Source of the DNA: Spirochaetales bacterium
Lineage (GTDB): Bacteria; Spirochaetota; Leptospiria; Leptospirales; Leptonemataceae
NCBI GenBank assembly: GCA_024233935.1
Contig: JACKOY010000008.1
Coordinates: 86,032 to 150,031, forward strand
Length of the DNA: 64,000 nt
Direction: 5' to 3'
The stretch's first letter is position 1. Every line of letters starts with the position of its first letter. The notes beneath the pieces were generated by a model that worked only from the letters and a program-made list of their open reading frames with translations, was not told the origin of the DNA and did not search any database. Of the stretch, positions 7,520 to 16,468 are shown one piece after another. The translations under genes were made by a program, and so were the position numbers.

Positions 7520-8547
7520 AGGCCCAGGACACCGGCAATCATATCACGGTACGCGCCACGACCGGTGACAAAAGCCGCGACGTGACCACCGCGCCGCCAG
7601 CTGAAGTTCGCCTGCGGCCAATGGCGTTTCATGATCAGACTCGAGTAGGCTGGAATGTAGGCATCACTCCGGGCCGCAAGGACGGCGGCGCGGCCGTGCG
7701 CAAAGGGCGGTAGCCGGCGCAAATCGGACAGTTCCAGAACACGGCGCAGCGCCAACCAGGCAGTCGCGCGATCATCGTCCACCGGGCCCGCCAGGTGGTG
7801 GGCGTCCGCTGTGAGTGCCGACCAGTCCACGTAACGCGAAAGCAGCCCCTCGGTGTAGACCGGGGCAGCCCCATGGGACGGCACCAGCGCTGCAACGGAG
7901 CAACTACCCTGGTCCAGGGCGGCGGTTGCCAGCGCCATGTACCCGCCCATGCTGACTCCGGCCAGGCCGATTCGTTTGTAGCGCCTCTCCCGCAAATGCC
8001 GCATCAGCGCCAGGCCCTCCACCTGCATGGCCAGGCACATGATCAGAAAATCACTCACAGTGCCGGGACTGGTGCGGGCGCCGGGAGGGCGTCGCCGGCC
8101 GTAAAAAGGAGCTTCGAGGATCAGCGAGGCCACTCCATGTTCGGCGAGCGGCAGGGAGGTCCAATTGCGCCGGCGCTGGAACCCCTCCTCGCCGGTTGCC
8201 GGGAACAGTATCACGATGGGTTGTTCAGGTGTATGATCGCGCGGCAGGACAAATTGTGCATGACCCTGCCTGGCCTCAGGGGGCATCTCGGAAACGTGAT
8301 CGCCGTTCTGGTTCGACCAGCGGATTCGAAACGGAGATTCAAAGCAAACATCAAGAATTACACAGTCGCTCTGGGTGCGCGTGTTAACTGTCGAAAGCGA
8401 AAACGTGTCCGGCGTAAGCGCCAGTAAACTTTCACGCCACGGTCTATCACGCATCCACAAAAGGAGCGGGATATTGCCCCAACCGCCTGAGAAAAATGTG
8501 CGCCGATTGGCGATGCGGGCGTAGGTTCTGTCGAGCAGGCTGAGCAT
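7516..8547 (-). CDS. ABHD18-like alpha/beta hydrolase (DUF2048 type)
   Basis: The protein has 343 residues from the ATG at 8547; the frame is open to a TTG at 8595, but the ATG gives the N-terminus expected for ABHD18-like proteins (MLSLLDRTYARIANRRTFF, then GGWG). Features include a strand IVILFPATGEEG, the family signature ILEAPFYGRRRP, the nucleophile elbow GVSMGGY (Ser in the GxSxG) and a late GGHVAAF histidine. The family is known from eukaryotes, where ABHD18 has been linked to lipid metabolism, and from scattered bacteria; the bacterial substrate is unknown. It heads a minus-strand run: hydrolase, cupin, membrane protein, Rdx, nitrilase-like. It is divergent from the symporter gene. 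Confidence 0.75.
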   Translation of the reverse strand: MLSLLDRTYARIANRRTFFSGGWGNIPLLLWMRDRPWRESLLALTPDTFSLSTVNTRTQSDCVILDVCFESPFRIRWSNQNGDHVSEMPPEARQGHAQFVLPRDHTPEQPIVILFPATGEEGFQRRRNWTSLPLAEHGVASLILEAPFYGRRRPPGARTSPGTVSDFLIMCLAMQVEGLALMRHLRERRYKRIGLAGVSMGGYMALATAALDQGSCSVAALVPSHGAAPVYTEGLLSRYVDWSALTADAHHLAGPVDDDRATAWLALRRVLELSDLRRLPPFAHGRAAVLAARSDAYIPAYSSLIMKRHWPQANFSWRRGGHVAAFVTGRGAYRDMIAGVLGL

Positions 8548-8644
8548 AAAAGTGCTGCCCGAACGAACGGAATCCTGAGAGAAGCCGTCAACCAAATCCG
8601 CTTTTTCTTAATAGACCGCGCGGGCCGCAATCCGACAACCACCC

Positions 8645-10045
8645 ATGACCCCGGAAGTCAGCGTCGTTGCCCGATTCCTGCTCGAGATCGTGTCCTGGAT
8701 CTGGGGCCTGCCCTTAATCATTCTTCTGATGGGGACCGGTCTTTTTTTGACCGTCCGTCTGGGTGGGCTGCAGTTTCGCCACTTCGGCCACGCGATGGGG
8801 CTCGTTTTCGGCCGTGACGAAGAAAGCCAGGAGGAAGGCGATATCTCGCACTTTCAGTCTTTGATGACGGCCCTGGCGGCCACTGTCGGAACCGGCAACA
8901 TTGTGGGGGTCGCGACCGCCATTTACTACGGTGGGCCCGGTGCGTTGTTCTGGATGTGGGTTACGGGCCTTGTGGGCATGGCCAGCAAGTATACCGAGGC
9001 CTTGCTCGCAGTTCGTTTTCGGGTCCGGGACACCGATGGGACCATGAGCGGCGGCCCCATGTACTATCTGGCGCGCGGTTTGCCCGAGATTTTCCCGAAT
9101 ATCAAAGGCATCAAGAAGTTGGGCCGTGTGCTTGGCATCGCCTTTGCTCTCTTTGCTGTCTTTGCCTCTTTTGGTATTGGAAATATGACCCAGGCCAATT
9201 CGGTCGCGGAGGCGCTCCTTACAACGTTCGAAATTCCCACCTGGCAAACCGCCATCGTCCTGGCCACTTTGACCGCGCTCGTGATTCTGGGCGGCATTCG
9301 TGTAGTCGGTCGCGCCACCGAAGTACTGGTCCCGTTCATGATCGTGTTCTACATGGGCGGGGCACTGATCATCCTGTTCTTATTCCGCTCCGAAATACCG
9401 GGTGCTTTTGAGCTGATATTCGAGCGGGCCTTCAGCAATCAGGCCGTGGCTGGTGGGCTGGCGGGCGAAGGGTTGCGCCAGGCGATTCAGTGGGGTGTGA
9501 AACGTGGCCTCTTTTCAAACGAATCGGGCCTGGGGTCGGCCGCGATTGCCGCCGCTGCCGCACGCACACGCCACCCCGTGCGCCAGGCGCTGATTTCGAT
9601 GACCCAGACCTTTATCGATACGCTCGTCGTGTGCAGTTGCACCGGCCTGGTAATCATTGTGACGAATTCCCATGAACTCGATTTGGAGGGAATCGCCATG
9701 ACCCTGAGCGCCTTCGAACGCGGGATCGGTCAGTTCGGGCCCTTCATTGTTACGGCCGGCCAGATCCTGTTTGCGTACTCGACGGTGCTCGGGTGGAGTT
9801 ATTATGGAGAAAAGTCGCTCACCTATTTGGTCGGAGTTCGCTTTCAATTGCCGTACCGCGCCGTTTTCATCGTGCTGGTCGCTGTCGGATCGATCGCAAA
9901 GATTGAAGAGGTTTGGGCCTTCGCCGATATTGCCAACGGCCTCATGGCGGTGCCGAACCTGATAGCGCTTCTTCTGCTTTCAGGCGTGGCCGCTCGAATC
10001 AGTCGGGCGTATTTTCGGGATCGCGCCGCGCTCAAGAGCCGATGA
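8645..10045 (+). CDS. Sodium:alanine/glycine symporter family (AGCS) transporter
   Basis: The protein has 466 residues, a typical length, with about ten to eleven membrane segments. It carries AGCS landmarks: the N-terminal WGLPLIILLMGTGLFLTVRL segment, FQSLMTALAATVGTGNIVGV, the TKYTEALLAVRFR-type loop (here SKYTEALLAVRFR), GGPMYYLARGL, and VKRGLFSNESGLGSA. It imports alanine, glycine or related amino acids with sodium across the inner membrane. An acidic EESQEEGD insertion near residue 60 extends the first cytoplasmic loop. The stop overlaps the ATG of the lipoprotein gene by four bases. Confidence 0.92.
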   Translation: MTPEVSVVARFLLEIVSWIWGLPLIILLMGTGLFLTVRLGGLQFRHFGHAMGLVFGRDEESQEEGDISHFQSLMTALAATVGTGNIVGVATAIYYGGPGALFWMWVTGLVGMASKYTEALLAVRFRVRDTDGTMSGGPMYYLARGLPEIFPNIKGIKKLGRVLGIAFALFAVFASFGIGNMTQANSVAEALLTTFEIPTWQTAIVLATLTALVILGGIRVVGRATEVLVPFMIVFYMGGALIILFLFRSEIPGAFELIFERAFSNQAVAGGLAGEGLRQAIQWGVKRGLFSNESGLGSAAIAAAAARTRHPVRQALISMTQTFIDTLVVCSCTGLVIIVTNSHELDLEGIAMTLSAFERGIGQFGPFIVTAGQILFAYSTVLGWSYYGEKSLTYLVGVRFQLPYRAVFIVLVAVGSIAKIEEVWAFADIANGLMAVPNLIALLLLSGVAARISRAYFRDRAALKSR

Positions 10046-10551
10046 TAAAAGCGATGCGGATTTTCACGTTCCTGGTCGCCCTGGGTGTTCTCGGCTGCGG
10101 GGAGAGCGCGTGGCAGCGGGCAAAGTCCGACCATGCCCGCCTGGAACTGCCGGCCTATCTGGAGCCCACGTCCGAACTGAACCCGGCCGGTTCCCTGCAA
10201 TTCCAGAGCAGTGTTCGCGAGGTCTACGTGGTTTTGATCGAAGATGAGCTGCCGCCCGTGGAAATCTCGTTGCCGGCCTACGCCGATCTGGTCACGCGCG
10301 ACTACCACGACCTGGAGCACTTTGAGCTGCTGGGCCAGGAAGAGATGACGATGAGCAGTATGCCCGCGCTACGGCGATCCTGGACAGTGAACGCGCCTGG
10401 TAGCGAACCGAGCGCCACCATGTACTGCCAGTTTCTGGCCGCCGCCGGCACTGCACGGCTCTTTCAGGTCACAGCCTGCTGCCCGGAAGACGAACGCGAC
10501 ACCTACGAACCCGTTCTCGATCGCATTGTTCTTTCTTTGAGCGAGCGCTGA
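10042..10551 (+). CDS. Putative lipoprotein, paralogue of the next gene
   Basis: The protein has 169 residues from the ATG at 10042, which overlaps the symporter stop (ATGA). Signal peptide with lipobox GVLGC, so the mature protein would start at Cys17-18 (CGESAW). The middle part shares a clear pattern with the next gene: LNPAGSLQFQSSVREVYVVLIED and SLPAYADLV. I recognise no named family; the compact alpha/beta pattern resembles small PsbP/DcrB-like exported proteins, which is only a guess. Coupled expression with the amino-acid symporter may be incidental. Confidence 0.7.
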   Translation: MIKAMRIFTFLVALGVLGCGESAWQRAKSDHARLELPAYLEPTSELNPAGSLQFQSSVREVYVVLIEDELPPVEISLPAYADLVTRDYHDLEHFELLGQEEMTMSSMPALRRSWTVNAPGSEPSATMYCQFLAAAGTARLFQVTACCPEDERDTYEPVLDRIVLSLSER

Positions 10552-10610
10552 GAGCTGGCCCGAAGGATCTTTACGCTGGACATTTTTTCTCGGACTCTCA
10601 AAACGGGATC

Positions 10611-11141
10611 ATGAAACGAATCCTGTGGACCCTCTTCCTTCTCCCCCTGGCCTGTGGACCAACCGAGTTCAACACCGTGCAGGCCGAACGATATTCCATG
10701 GACATCGCGGACTACATGAGTTCGACTACCGATCTGAACCAGGAGGCTTCCCTGCAATACCAGAGCCCGGTTCGAGAGGTCTACGTGGCCGTGATTGATG
10801 AGTCGAAGGCCGAGCTTCAGGCGCTGAATCTGTTTTTCTCGCTTCCGGCCTATTCCGATCTTGCCAATCAGAACTTCGGCACGCTCCCGGAACACACGAT
10901 CGAAAAGCAAGAGAACGCGCAGATCAACGGCTTGAACGCCATCGTCACCGATTTCAGCGCAACCCTTCCTGAAAACAATGCCGGCGTGTTTTATCGTCTG
11001 GCAGTCGTGGAGTCACCCACGCACTTCTATCAGATCACCGGATGGACGCTGAAAGAAAGACGCGACCTCTACTACGATGACCTGACTCGCATGATTCAGT
11101 CTTTTCGCGAGGGCACCGCCGAAACGGTCGCTGAAGAATAA
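10611..11141 (+). CDS. Putative lipoprotein, paralogue of the previous gene
   Basis: The protein has 176 residues. The signal peptide ends with LPLACG, a plausible lipobox (Cys15). It shares LNQEASLQYQSPVREVYVAVID and FSLPAYSDLANQNF with the upstream neighbour, at the same spacing, so the pair arose by tandem duplication. The 59-base gap upstream holds a T-rich stretch (ACATTTTTTCTCGG) but no clear hairpin. It ends three bases before the stop of the convergent DUF2937 gene. The function is unknown. Confidence 0.7.
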   Translation: MKRILWTLFLLPLACGPTEFNTVQAERYSMDIADYMSSTTDLNQEASLQYQSPVREVYVAVIDESKAELQALNLFFSLPAYSDLANQNFGTLPEHTIEKQENAQINGLNAIVTDFSATLPENNAGVFYRLAVVESPTHFYQITGWTLKERRDLYYDDLTRMIQSFREGTAETVAEE

Positions 11142-11143
11142 TC

Positions 11144-11686
11144 TCAGGCAGCTTTCGCCGGTGAGCGGGCCGGGGGCGGACCATCCTGCTCTCGGTCCTT
11201 GTCTTTCTTTCGGAACAGATACACCGGAAGTCGCAAGATGCCGTAATAGGCAAGCAGGCCGAGCGGAATTCCCACGGCTGCATAAATCAGTCCTTCCATG
11301 TTGAGCGGAAGCGTCGGTCGGTAGTCCATCTGTGACCAGAGCCCGACATCCAGATGGGCAAAAAACAAAAACGGGCGCTGCCAGATGGAAGCATCCCGCA
11401 GGCTCTCGAAAGCGGCGCCGTACCCTTCGAAACGTTCGACGGCCATCTGCATCGCGCGACCCGAAGCCTGAAAGTCCGGATCCGGATTGCGCAGATGTTT
11501 GTCGATAAACTCCGGCAGGGTGCGGCCGACCAGCGCCGCCTGTTCCCGGAAGGTCTCCACGTTACGTCGCGCCTCCGCCAGTGCTCCCGACAACACATCC
11601 ACATATTGTTGAATGATGCCAGGAATCTGGCTCAGACCGATGGCCCCGGCAATGCAGAATACGCGGTCCAGGAGCCCATCAATCAT
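11144..11686 (-). CDS. DUF2937-family membrane protein
   Basis: The protein has 180 residues from the ATG at 11686; an in-frame ATG at 11728 would add 14 residues, but family members begin close to the first hydrophobic segment as here (MIDGLLDRVFCIAGAIGLSQIPGIIQQY). It has one N-terminal membrane segment, a long amphipathic periplasmic helix region with LAEARRNVETFREQAALVGRTL, and a second membrane segment (about 140-160) before a lysine-rich tail. The DUF2937 match rests on the GLSQIPGIIQQYVDVL block and the two-helix layout. The role is unknown. Confidence 0.7.
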   Translation of the reverse strand: MIDGLLDRVFCIAGAIGLSQIPGIIQQYVDVLSGALAEARRNVETFREQAALVGRTLPEFIDKHLRNPDPDFQASGRAMQMAVERFEGYGAAFESLRDASIWQRPFLFFAHLDVGLWSQMDYRPTLPLNMEGLIYAAVGIPLGLLAYYGILRLPVYLFRKKDKDREQDGPPPARSPAKAA

Positions 11687-11778
11687 CCTTCCGAAAAAGC
11701 GCAGAACAATCACACCGCAAACATGCATGACCGGCTAAAAGCGCAAGTCGAAACCGAAAAGCCCACGACACGAGGCGC

Positions 11779-12384
11779 ATGCCGGGTTATACTAGAGCAA
11801 TGGGCCCTGCCGCAACCCGCGCCGACATTGAGCTGCTCTTGCTTTCGTTTGAAAACGGCCTACGATTGCGCCGTCTGGATTTGCGCGCCGTAAATCTGAG
11901 CGGCCTCGACCTGCGCGGCTCTGACTTTACCGGTTCCACCCTGACCGAAACCGACTTCACCGGCTGTCGACTGGAAGGAGTCTGCCTCAGTGGTTGCAAT
12001 TTCTCCGGCGCCAGCTTCCGTAATGCCGGCATGCGGTCCGCCAATTTGAACGGCGCCATTGGCCGGGGGGCTGTTTTCGACGGCGCCGACCTGCGCGATG
12101 CATCGCTCGTCAAGGCGCTTCTGCCCGCCACAAGCTTTCGGCGGACCACGCTTCGCAATGCGCGCCTGACTCTGGCGGACCTTTCCCGGGCAATTTTTGT
12201 ACAGGCCGATCTGTCTCTGGCGGAACTTTCGGGCGCCAATCTCAGCCAGGCCGATCTTCGCAAGGCTGCCATGCAAAGCGCCACTCTGCATGTAGATCAA
12301 CTGCCGCTTCTGAATCTCGACCAGGAACAACGCGCGACGTTGCGGGCCCTGACGCCGGGTGCCCAGTACTACGGGTATCCATGA
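11779..12384 (+). CDS. Pentapeptide-repeat protein
   Basis: The protein has 201 residues. After a short helical N-terminus, residues about 33-175 consist of some 25 tandem pentapeptides of the A(D/N)Lxx type (for example GANLSQADLRKAAM), which fold as a right-handed quadrilateral beta helix. There is no signal peptide or membrane segment, so it is cytoplasmic. Start choice is open: the ATG at 11779 has GAGG three bases upstream, and a second ATG at 11800 follows the sequence TATACTAGAG, which could itself be a -10 element. Such proteins can mimic DNA (Qnr/MfpA) or act as scaffolds; nothing here singles one out. Confidence 0.85.
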   Translation: MPGYTRAMGPAATRADIELLLLSFENGLRLRRLDLRAVNLSGLDLRGSDFTGSTLTETDFTGCRLEGVCLSGCNFSGASFRNAGMRSANLNGAIGRGAVFDGADLRDASLVKALLPATSFRRTTLRNARLTLADLSRAIFVQADLSLAELSGANLSQADLRKAAMQSATLHVDQLPLLNLDQEQRATLRALTPGAQYYGYP

Positions 12385-12400
12385 AGTCGCTGCAGTTCCT

Positions 12401-13048
12401 TCAGCCACGGATTGTCGGGAGAAGTCGGGCGGCCAACTTTGCGGGCTCGCCGGCCCGGGCTGCGATCTCTGCAATCGGTTCCCGTAGCCGCTCCACGAGT
12501 TCTCCGGTTCCCGCATCTCGCCTGCCGGGGAGGTCGGGAAAGAGCGCCGCGTAGAGTATCTGCATCGTGCCCAGCTGTATTTCTTGATCGTTGCTCTGGA
12601 GCAGGCCCCGCAATCCTTCTTCGTCTATCGGACTCAGCGCGCTTTCCGCGACGCAGCGGGCCGAGAAACGGCGCACGGCCGCGCTGCCGGACTCAAGGCC
12701 AGCCCTTGCCTGCTCCATTCTGATCGCGTACTCCGCTTCGGAGAGGTAGTTCCTGGCCTGAGTCCAGGTCAGACGACGCAATTCGTAGGAGTCTTCGCTC
12801 CCGTTCGTCAGGTACTCATATTCATAATCGTAAACGTAGAAGACTGCGCATAGGGGACAGCGGCGGATCTGATGTCGATCGGAGTTCTGCACATTCTCAT
12901 GATTGAACAGAACCAACTCGTCGATCGCGGCCGGCCACTCGGCGATGTCGTCGTCATGGCCGTACTTCGAATACGCGTGGGCGCGCTCGGGAATCTCCCG
13001 ACATATCTGACATTGAGATAGGTCCGGGTATTTGGATTCGCTTCGCAT
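12401..13048 (-). CDS. Hypothetical zinc-binding protein with HEAT-like C-terminus
   Basis: The protein has 215 residues from the ATG at 13048. The frame is open much further upstream (to 13399), but the extra residues are low-complexity and show no family resemblance. Two Cys pairs, CQIC (about residues 13-16) and CPLC (about 64-67), with nearby His residues suggest one zinc site. Then follow aromatic-rich YVYDYEYEYLTNG and, from about 115, helical repeats resembling HEAT units (SAAVRRFSARCVAESAL, QEIQLGTMQILYAAL). Cytoplasmic. Genes of this kind are sometimes immunity or effector-associated; that link is not shown here. It converges on the pentapeptide gene with 16 bases between stops. Confidence 0.55.
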   Translation of the reverse strand: MRSESKYPDLSQCQICREIPERAHAYSKYGHDDDIAEWPAAIDELVLFNHENVQNSDRHQIRRCPLCAVFYVYDYEYEYLTNGSEDSYELRRLTWTQARNYLSEAEYAIRMEQARAGLESGSAAVRRFSARCVAESALSPIDEEGLRGLLQSNDQEIQLGTMQILYAALFPDLPGRRDAGTGELVERLREPIAEIAARAGEPAKLAARLLPTIRG

Positions 13049-13423
13049 CTGAGGATTTCCGATTCTTGTCCAGTTCTGCAAGATAATCATCCAATAGAAA
13101 CGAACCCGTAAACAATGGCCGGCCGTGAGCCTGGGGATTCCCCTGGTCGGGGCGGCCAGCCCGGCGGTGGCTGTGAACCGGTAAGGATTGTACAGCGAGT
13201 CCAGACTCTTGCGATGGAGCTTCATCCAGAAAACCGGTTCAGGAAGCACGACCGGGTCCGACAATGACTCGCCAGGGGCAGATGGCCGCACACTCGCTGC
13301 CCGACCGGAGCATCGCCCTATTCGGAATTCAGCAGTCTTTTCGGCAACCGACATGGTCTCAACCGAAAAAGCACTTGCCCTTCTGGTCAGTCGATCCACG
13401 CACCTGCAGACCTTTGCGCCCGG
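13049..13423. other. Gene-poor interval of about 375 bases
   Basis: Between the zinc-binding protein and HepT genes. A minus-strand frame continues from the downstream gene through most of it, but its translation lacks any recognisable domain; it could be an N-terminal extension or the remains of another gene. I see no tRNA, clear promoter or terminator. Confidence 0.4.
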
Positions 13424-13846
13424 CTATTTTTGATCGTCCTGAATTCGTCGGCGCACGCACTCCGCAAAGTCCAGTAAATCCCCCAAACGATACGTGAACA
13501 CATCACGGAGAATTTCGATATCGACGTCAACGTATCCGTGCACCAGCACGTTCCGAAAGCTAACCGCCGCCCGCAGCGTTTCGGCCAGACTTTCCGAAAT
13601 CCAGCCGGCGCCCGCCAGCAGGGTGAACAGCTCTCGATTCGTGGCCGGTTCTCCGAGCCGCGCATCGGCAACGATATGCGCAGCCACGTCCTGAGTGGCC
13701 TGGATACAAAGCTGGAGCGTGTGCTCAACGAAGCGCCGCTCCTTGATGTCCCGCTCAAACAAAGCCGGCTTCGCGATCGATCGTAACTGCTCAACGCAGG
13801 TTTCAATAAAGACCAGCTTCTTGAGCAGGAGGTCCTTGTCAGTCAC
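13424..13846 (-). CDS. hepT: HepT-type HEPN ribonuclease toxin
   Basis: The protein has 140 residues, all helical, with the HEPN catalytic motif RX4HXY seen as RNVLVHGY (Arg98, His103, Tyr105). HepT toxins are RNases that cleave mRNA or tRNA and are neutralised by the nucleotidyltransferase MntA, which adds AMP to the tyrosine of this motif. The gene starts four bases inside the end of the MntA gene (13843-13846), the usual antitoxin-first order. All three key residues are present, so the toxin looks intact. Confidence 0.88.
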   Translation of the reverse strand: MTDKDLLLKKLVFIETCVEQLRSIAKPALFERDIKERRFVEHTLQLCIQATQDVAAHIVADARLGEPATNRELFTLLAGAGWISESLAETLRAAVSFRNVLVHGYVDVDIEILRDVFTYRLGDLLDFAECVRRRIQDDQK

Positions 13847-14232
13847 GAGACCTTGCTCCGATACAGATCAAGAATTGGCTTGAGGTCCCAATAACGGTTG
13901 CGGGCCTGAACCTCGAAGGCCACACGCTGGCTGCGATCATATTCGCACACCAGAATCCCATCACGCAGGATTCTGTGCACGAGATCGGCCGGAGCCCGAT
14001 TCATGACAACAATCTGCACCGGGCGGCCAATCTGCTGTTCCAGTTCGGCTTCCGCATCGTAGGGCTGATCGAGAATTGTGGCCGGAGGAGTTAGACGGTA
14101 CAGCACTCCCAGATCCACGTCGCTTCGTAAATTCGAGCGACCGGTCGCGAAGCTGCCAAAAAGATAGACTGCCGCGACTTGCTCCGCATCGAATTGTGCT
14201 TCGACGATTTTTTTTATGTGATCGGTCGGCAC
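13843..14232 (-). CDS. mntA: MntA-type nucleotidyltransferase antitoxin
   Basis: The protein has 129 residues with a minimal nucleotidyltransferase fold. The signature GSX10DXD is complete: Gly26-Ser27, then Asp38 and Asp40 in GSFATGRSNLRSDVD. In characterised MntA-HepT modules this enzyme AMPylates the toxin on its RX4HXY tyrosine and so silences it. Located directly upstream of and overlapping hepT. The operon start is at about 14232, and no repeat typical of an operator was seen in the 218 bases upstream. Confidence 0.88.
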   Translation of the reverse strand: MPTDHIKKIVEAQFDAEQVAAVYLFGSFATGRSNLRSDVDLGVLYRLTPPATILDQPYDAEAELEQQIGRPVQIVVMNRAPADLVHRILRDGILVCEYDRSQRVAFEVQARNRYWDLKPILDLYRSKVS

Positions 14233-14450
14233 AGGCGAATGGTAGGCCGGCTTTCAAACCGGGCAAGCGAAATCCCGCACGACCGGGTTCAGAGGGCGAT
14301 TGATTGAGTTGAGGATCCGGTACACAGGCGGGGAGCATCGTCGAGCCGAAAGAGCGGACCGCCGCTCAGAATAAGTGCGGCGTAGCCGAATGCGGAGCGA
14401 ACGCGATCGTGCCAGAACGCTCCGCTTGCGCCAGAGCAGCGGCACCGAAG

Positions 14451-16235
14451 CTACGGCCTTAAGGGCGTCATGCGCAGTCCGGCTGTAACTTCCACGCGCG
14501 CCTCGAACACAGGCCGGCCCGATACGCTGAAGAGGGTGTATTCCTGCCAGCGGGGGTCGTCGAAGGCAAACAGGTTTGCTCCGAACTTGACGCTCACTAC
14601 CTGATAGCGTCGGCGATCCATGGCCGGCCCGCCCCGCGGGTCGATACCAATGGACAATCGATAAGTTGAGCCGGGGATATCGACCAGCTCAAGGACATAG
14701 TTACGCGCGTCCACCCGCGTGGCTGTTATGACCTCGTTGCCCACACTGCGCGCCGCCTGAATCACGAGTGGAGGAGCGACCGAACCGCCGAGTGTGAAGC
14801 GCAACCGGTGCGTAATGGGCGCTGGCTTTCGAAAATAGACAACATAATGCGGGTACAGATCCAGGCCCTCCACAACGGGGTGATTCTGCCCGATCGTGTA
14901 CAGCGTCCAAATGGGGTCCGGCTCAGTTTTCTCAAACCCGCCGGTGCGGTCAGAATTCGCGGGACGCTCAATGCGAAAAATGGGACCGGTCGCTCGCATG
15001 TCCTGGCTCCGGTAAGTAACGCCGCGGTAGGTCGCTTCAAAGCCAATATCATAGCCGGTACCCGCTGCGTCGTCCAACACCATATAGGGACGCGATGTAC
15101 CGCCGGGCTGTCGACTGACCACGCTTCTTTGATTCTCCCACTGACCCTGCACGGCTTGCGATTCTATGCGGCGCCCGTCCGATTTACGGACCGCAAAGGC
15201 CCGCAGTTCGACGCCTTCCAAATTCAGCGTCTCTCGCGTTTGCCGATCAACCGACGCAAGCGCAAAACTCATCCGACCTGGCAAGGTCAGGGGGGCCGGC
15301 AGGTCGGCTTCGAAACGTGTAAAGAAGTTCTGGCCATCGGGCTCAATGGGGCGGGGTTCTATGAAGACACACTCCGGGCGCGCGCAAATGAAGTTGTTGC
15401 CCGCGTCCCAGTCTTTTCGAAAAACGCCCACACGATAGTTCCGCAGGCCCGCTAATTTCGTCGCATCCCACGCCGATGTGCCCTGAACAACAAAGGCCTG
15501 ATAGGTCGCTGTGCGTTCGCTGTTGTTGTACGACATGGTCGCGCCTGGACCGAAAGTATCGGTCTCAATCCTGCTGCCGTCAGGGTACAATAACAATACC
15601 TCGTAAAAACGGTCAAACAGCGCCCGCTGATTGGGTCCCCGCAGGACATACTCAAGCATATAGTACATGTAGAGCGAGCCTGTTGGTGCCCGGGCCGTAA
15701 TCTCTCGATCCCCCGGACCGCGAAAGCTCGTCACGATGGTGCGATCCGGCCGCAGTTCGAAACGCAGCAGACCCTCGCCCTGATCGCTGGCAACAAGCGG
15801 GAGTTGACCCTCACGAGCGATCGGGCACAACCCGGGTTCCGTTTGGTCGGGATAGACTTCGCTCCGCCAGCTGAGCGTATCCGCCGAAGGACCAATGCAG
15901 GGCACCATCAGATTCACCCGCGTCAGTGTGTCCTGGTAGGCCACACCGCGCAGCAGGACCGCATTGCCCCCGCTACCGACGTTGCGGCTTGTACCCGGGG
16001 CATCCGCTGCATTGTTCAAAAGCCAGAACCGGGCCCGGCTATCCCCTTCGTCAGCTATGCCCCTTGGATCGCGTCGATGGTCCGTGCGCACAACGGCCAG
16101 TTGAATGGGTTGACCTGCCGGCCCGTAGCCGCCCCGAATGGAGACCCTATAGCGCAAAAAGTGGTGCGGGCCGTCGGAATAGAGAGACAGGCAAGGCAAG
16201 ACACAAAGAGCAAGAAGCAGGCAAGTACGGCGCAT
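14451..16235 (-). CDS. Large exported protein of unknown function
   Basis: The protein has 594 residues from the ATG at 16235, which opens a signal peptide (MRRTCLLLALCVLPCLSLYS); an ATG at 16307 would add 24 polar residues. The mature part is beta-rich throughout with few cysteines (CIGPSAD, CPIARE, and the pair in FICARPECVF). It has no lipobox, membrane anchor or repeats I could define, and no catalytic motif. Size and composition suggest a periplasmic or surface beta-sandwich protein. I do not recognise the family. It stands alone, with 218 bases to the MntA-HepT genes and 233 bases to the next gene upstream. Confidence 0.6.
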   Translation of the reverse strand: MRRTCLLLALCVLPCLSLYSDGPHHFLRYRVSIRGGYGPAGQPIQLAVVRTDHRRDPRGIADEGDSRARFWLLNNAADAPGTSRNVGSGGNAVLLRGVAYQDTLTRVNLMVPCIGPSADTLSWRSEVYPDQTEPGLCPIAREGQLPLVASDQGEGLLRFELRPDRTIVTSFRGPGDREITARAPTGSLYMYYMLEYVLRGPNQRALFDRFYEVLLLYPDGSRIETDTFGPGATMSYNNSERTATYQAFVVQGTSAWDATKLAGLRNYRVGVFRKDWDAGNNFICARPECVFIEPRPIEPDGQNFFTRFEADLPAPLTLPGRMSFALASVDRQTRETLNLEGVELRAFAVRKSDGRRIESQAVQGQWENQRSVVSRQPGGTSRPYMVLDDAAGTGYDIGFEATYRGVTYRSQDMRATGPIFRIERPANSDRTGGFEKTEPDPIWTLYTIGQNHPVVEGLDLYPHYVVYFRKPAPITHRLRFTLGGSVAPPLVIQAARSVGNEVITATRVDARNYVLELVDIPGSTYRLSIGIDPRGGPAMDRRRYQVVSVKFGANLFAFDDPRWQEYTLFSVSGRPVFEARVEVTAGLRMTPLRP

Positions 16236-16468
16236 TCTGGACTCCCGGGCAGCGAAGGTTTCCTCACTCCGGGCTACCTGAAAGCAGCAAGTCCGGCTGG
16301 ATAGCACCGATTATTGGCCGCCGCGATCTGGCCGTCATTTCATTTCGGCCCGCGCGGCTGAATTTATCCCGGGGTGCAATCGCCAGCCGGTCGTTCGATG
16401 ACCGTTGCCTTTTTCCAGAAGCTCCGGCCAGACACCAAGAATGCCAGCAATCATGGGTCCGGAGACGG

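Noticed and set aside
14254..14445. Minus-strand 63-codon frame upstream of mntA
   Set aside because: Arginine- and serine-rich translation without a protein pattern and no ribosome binding site.
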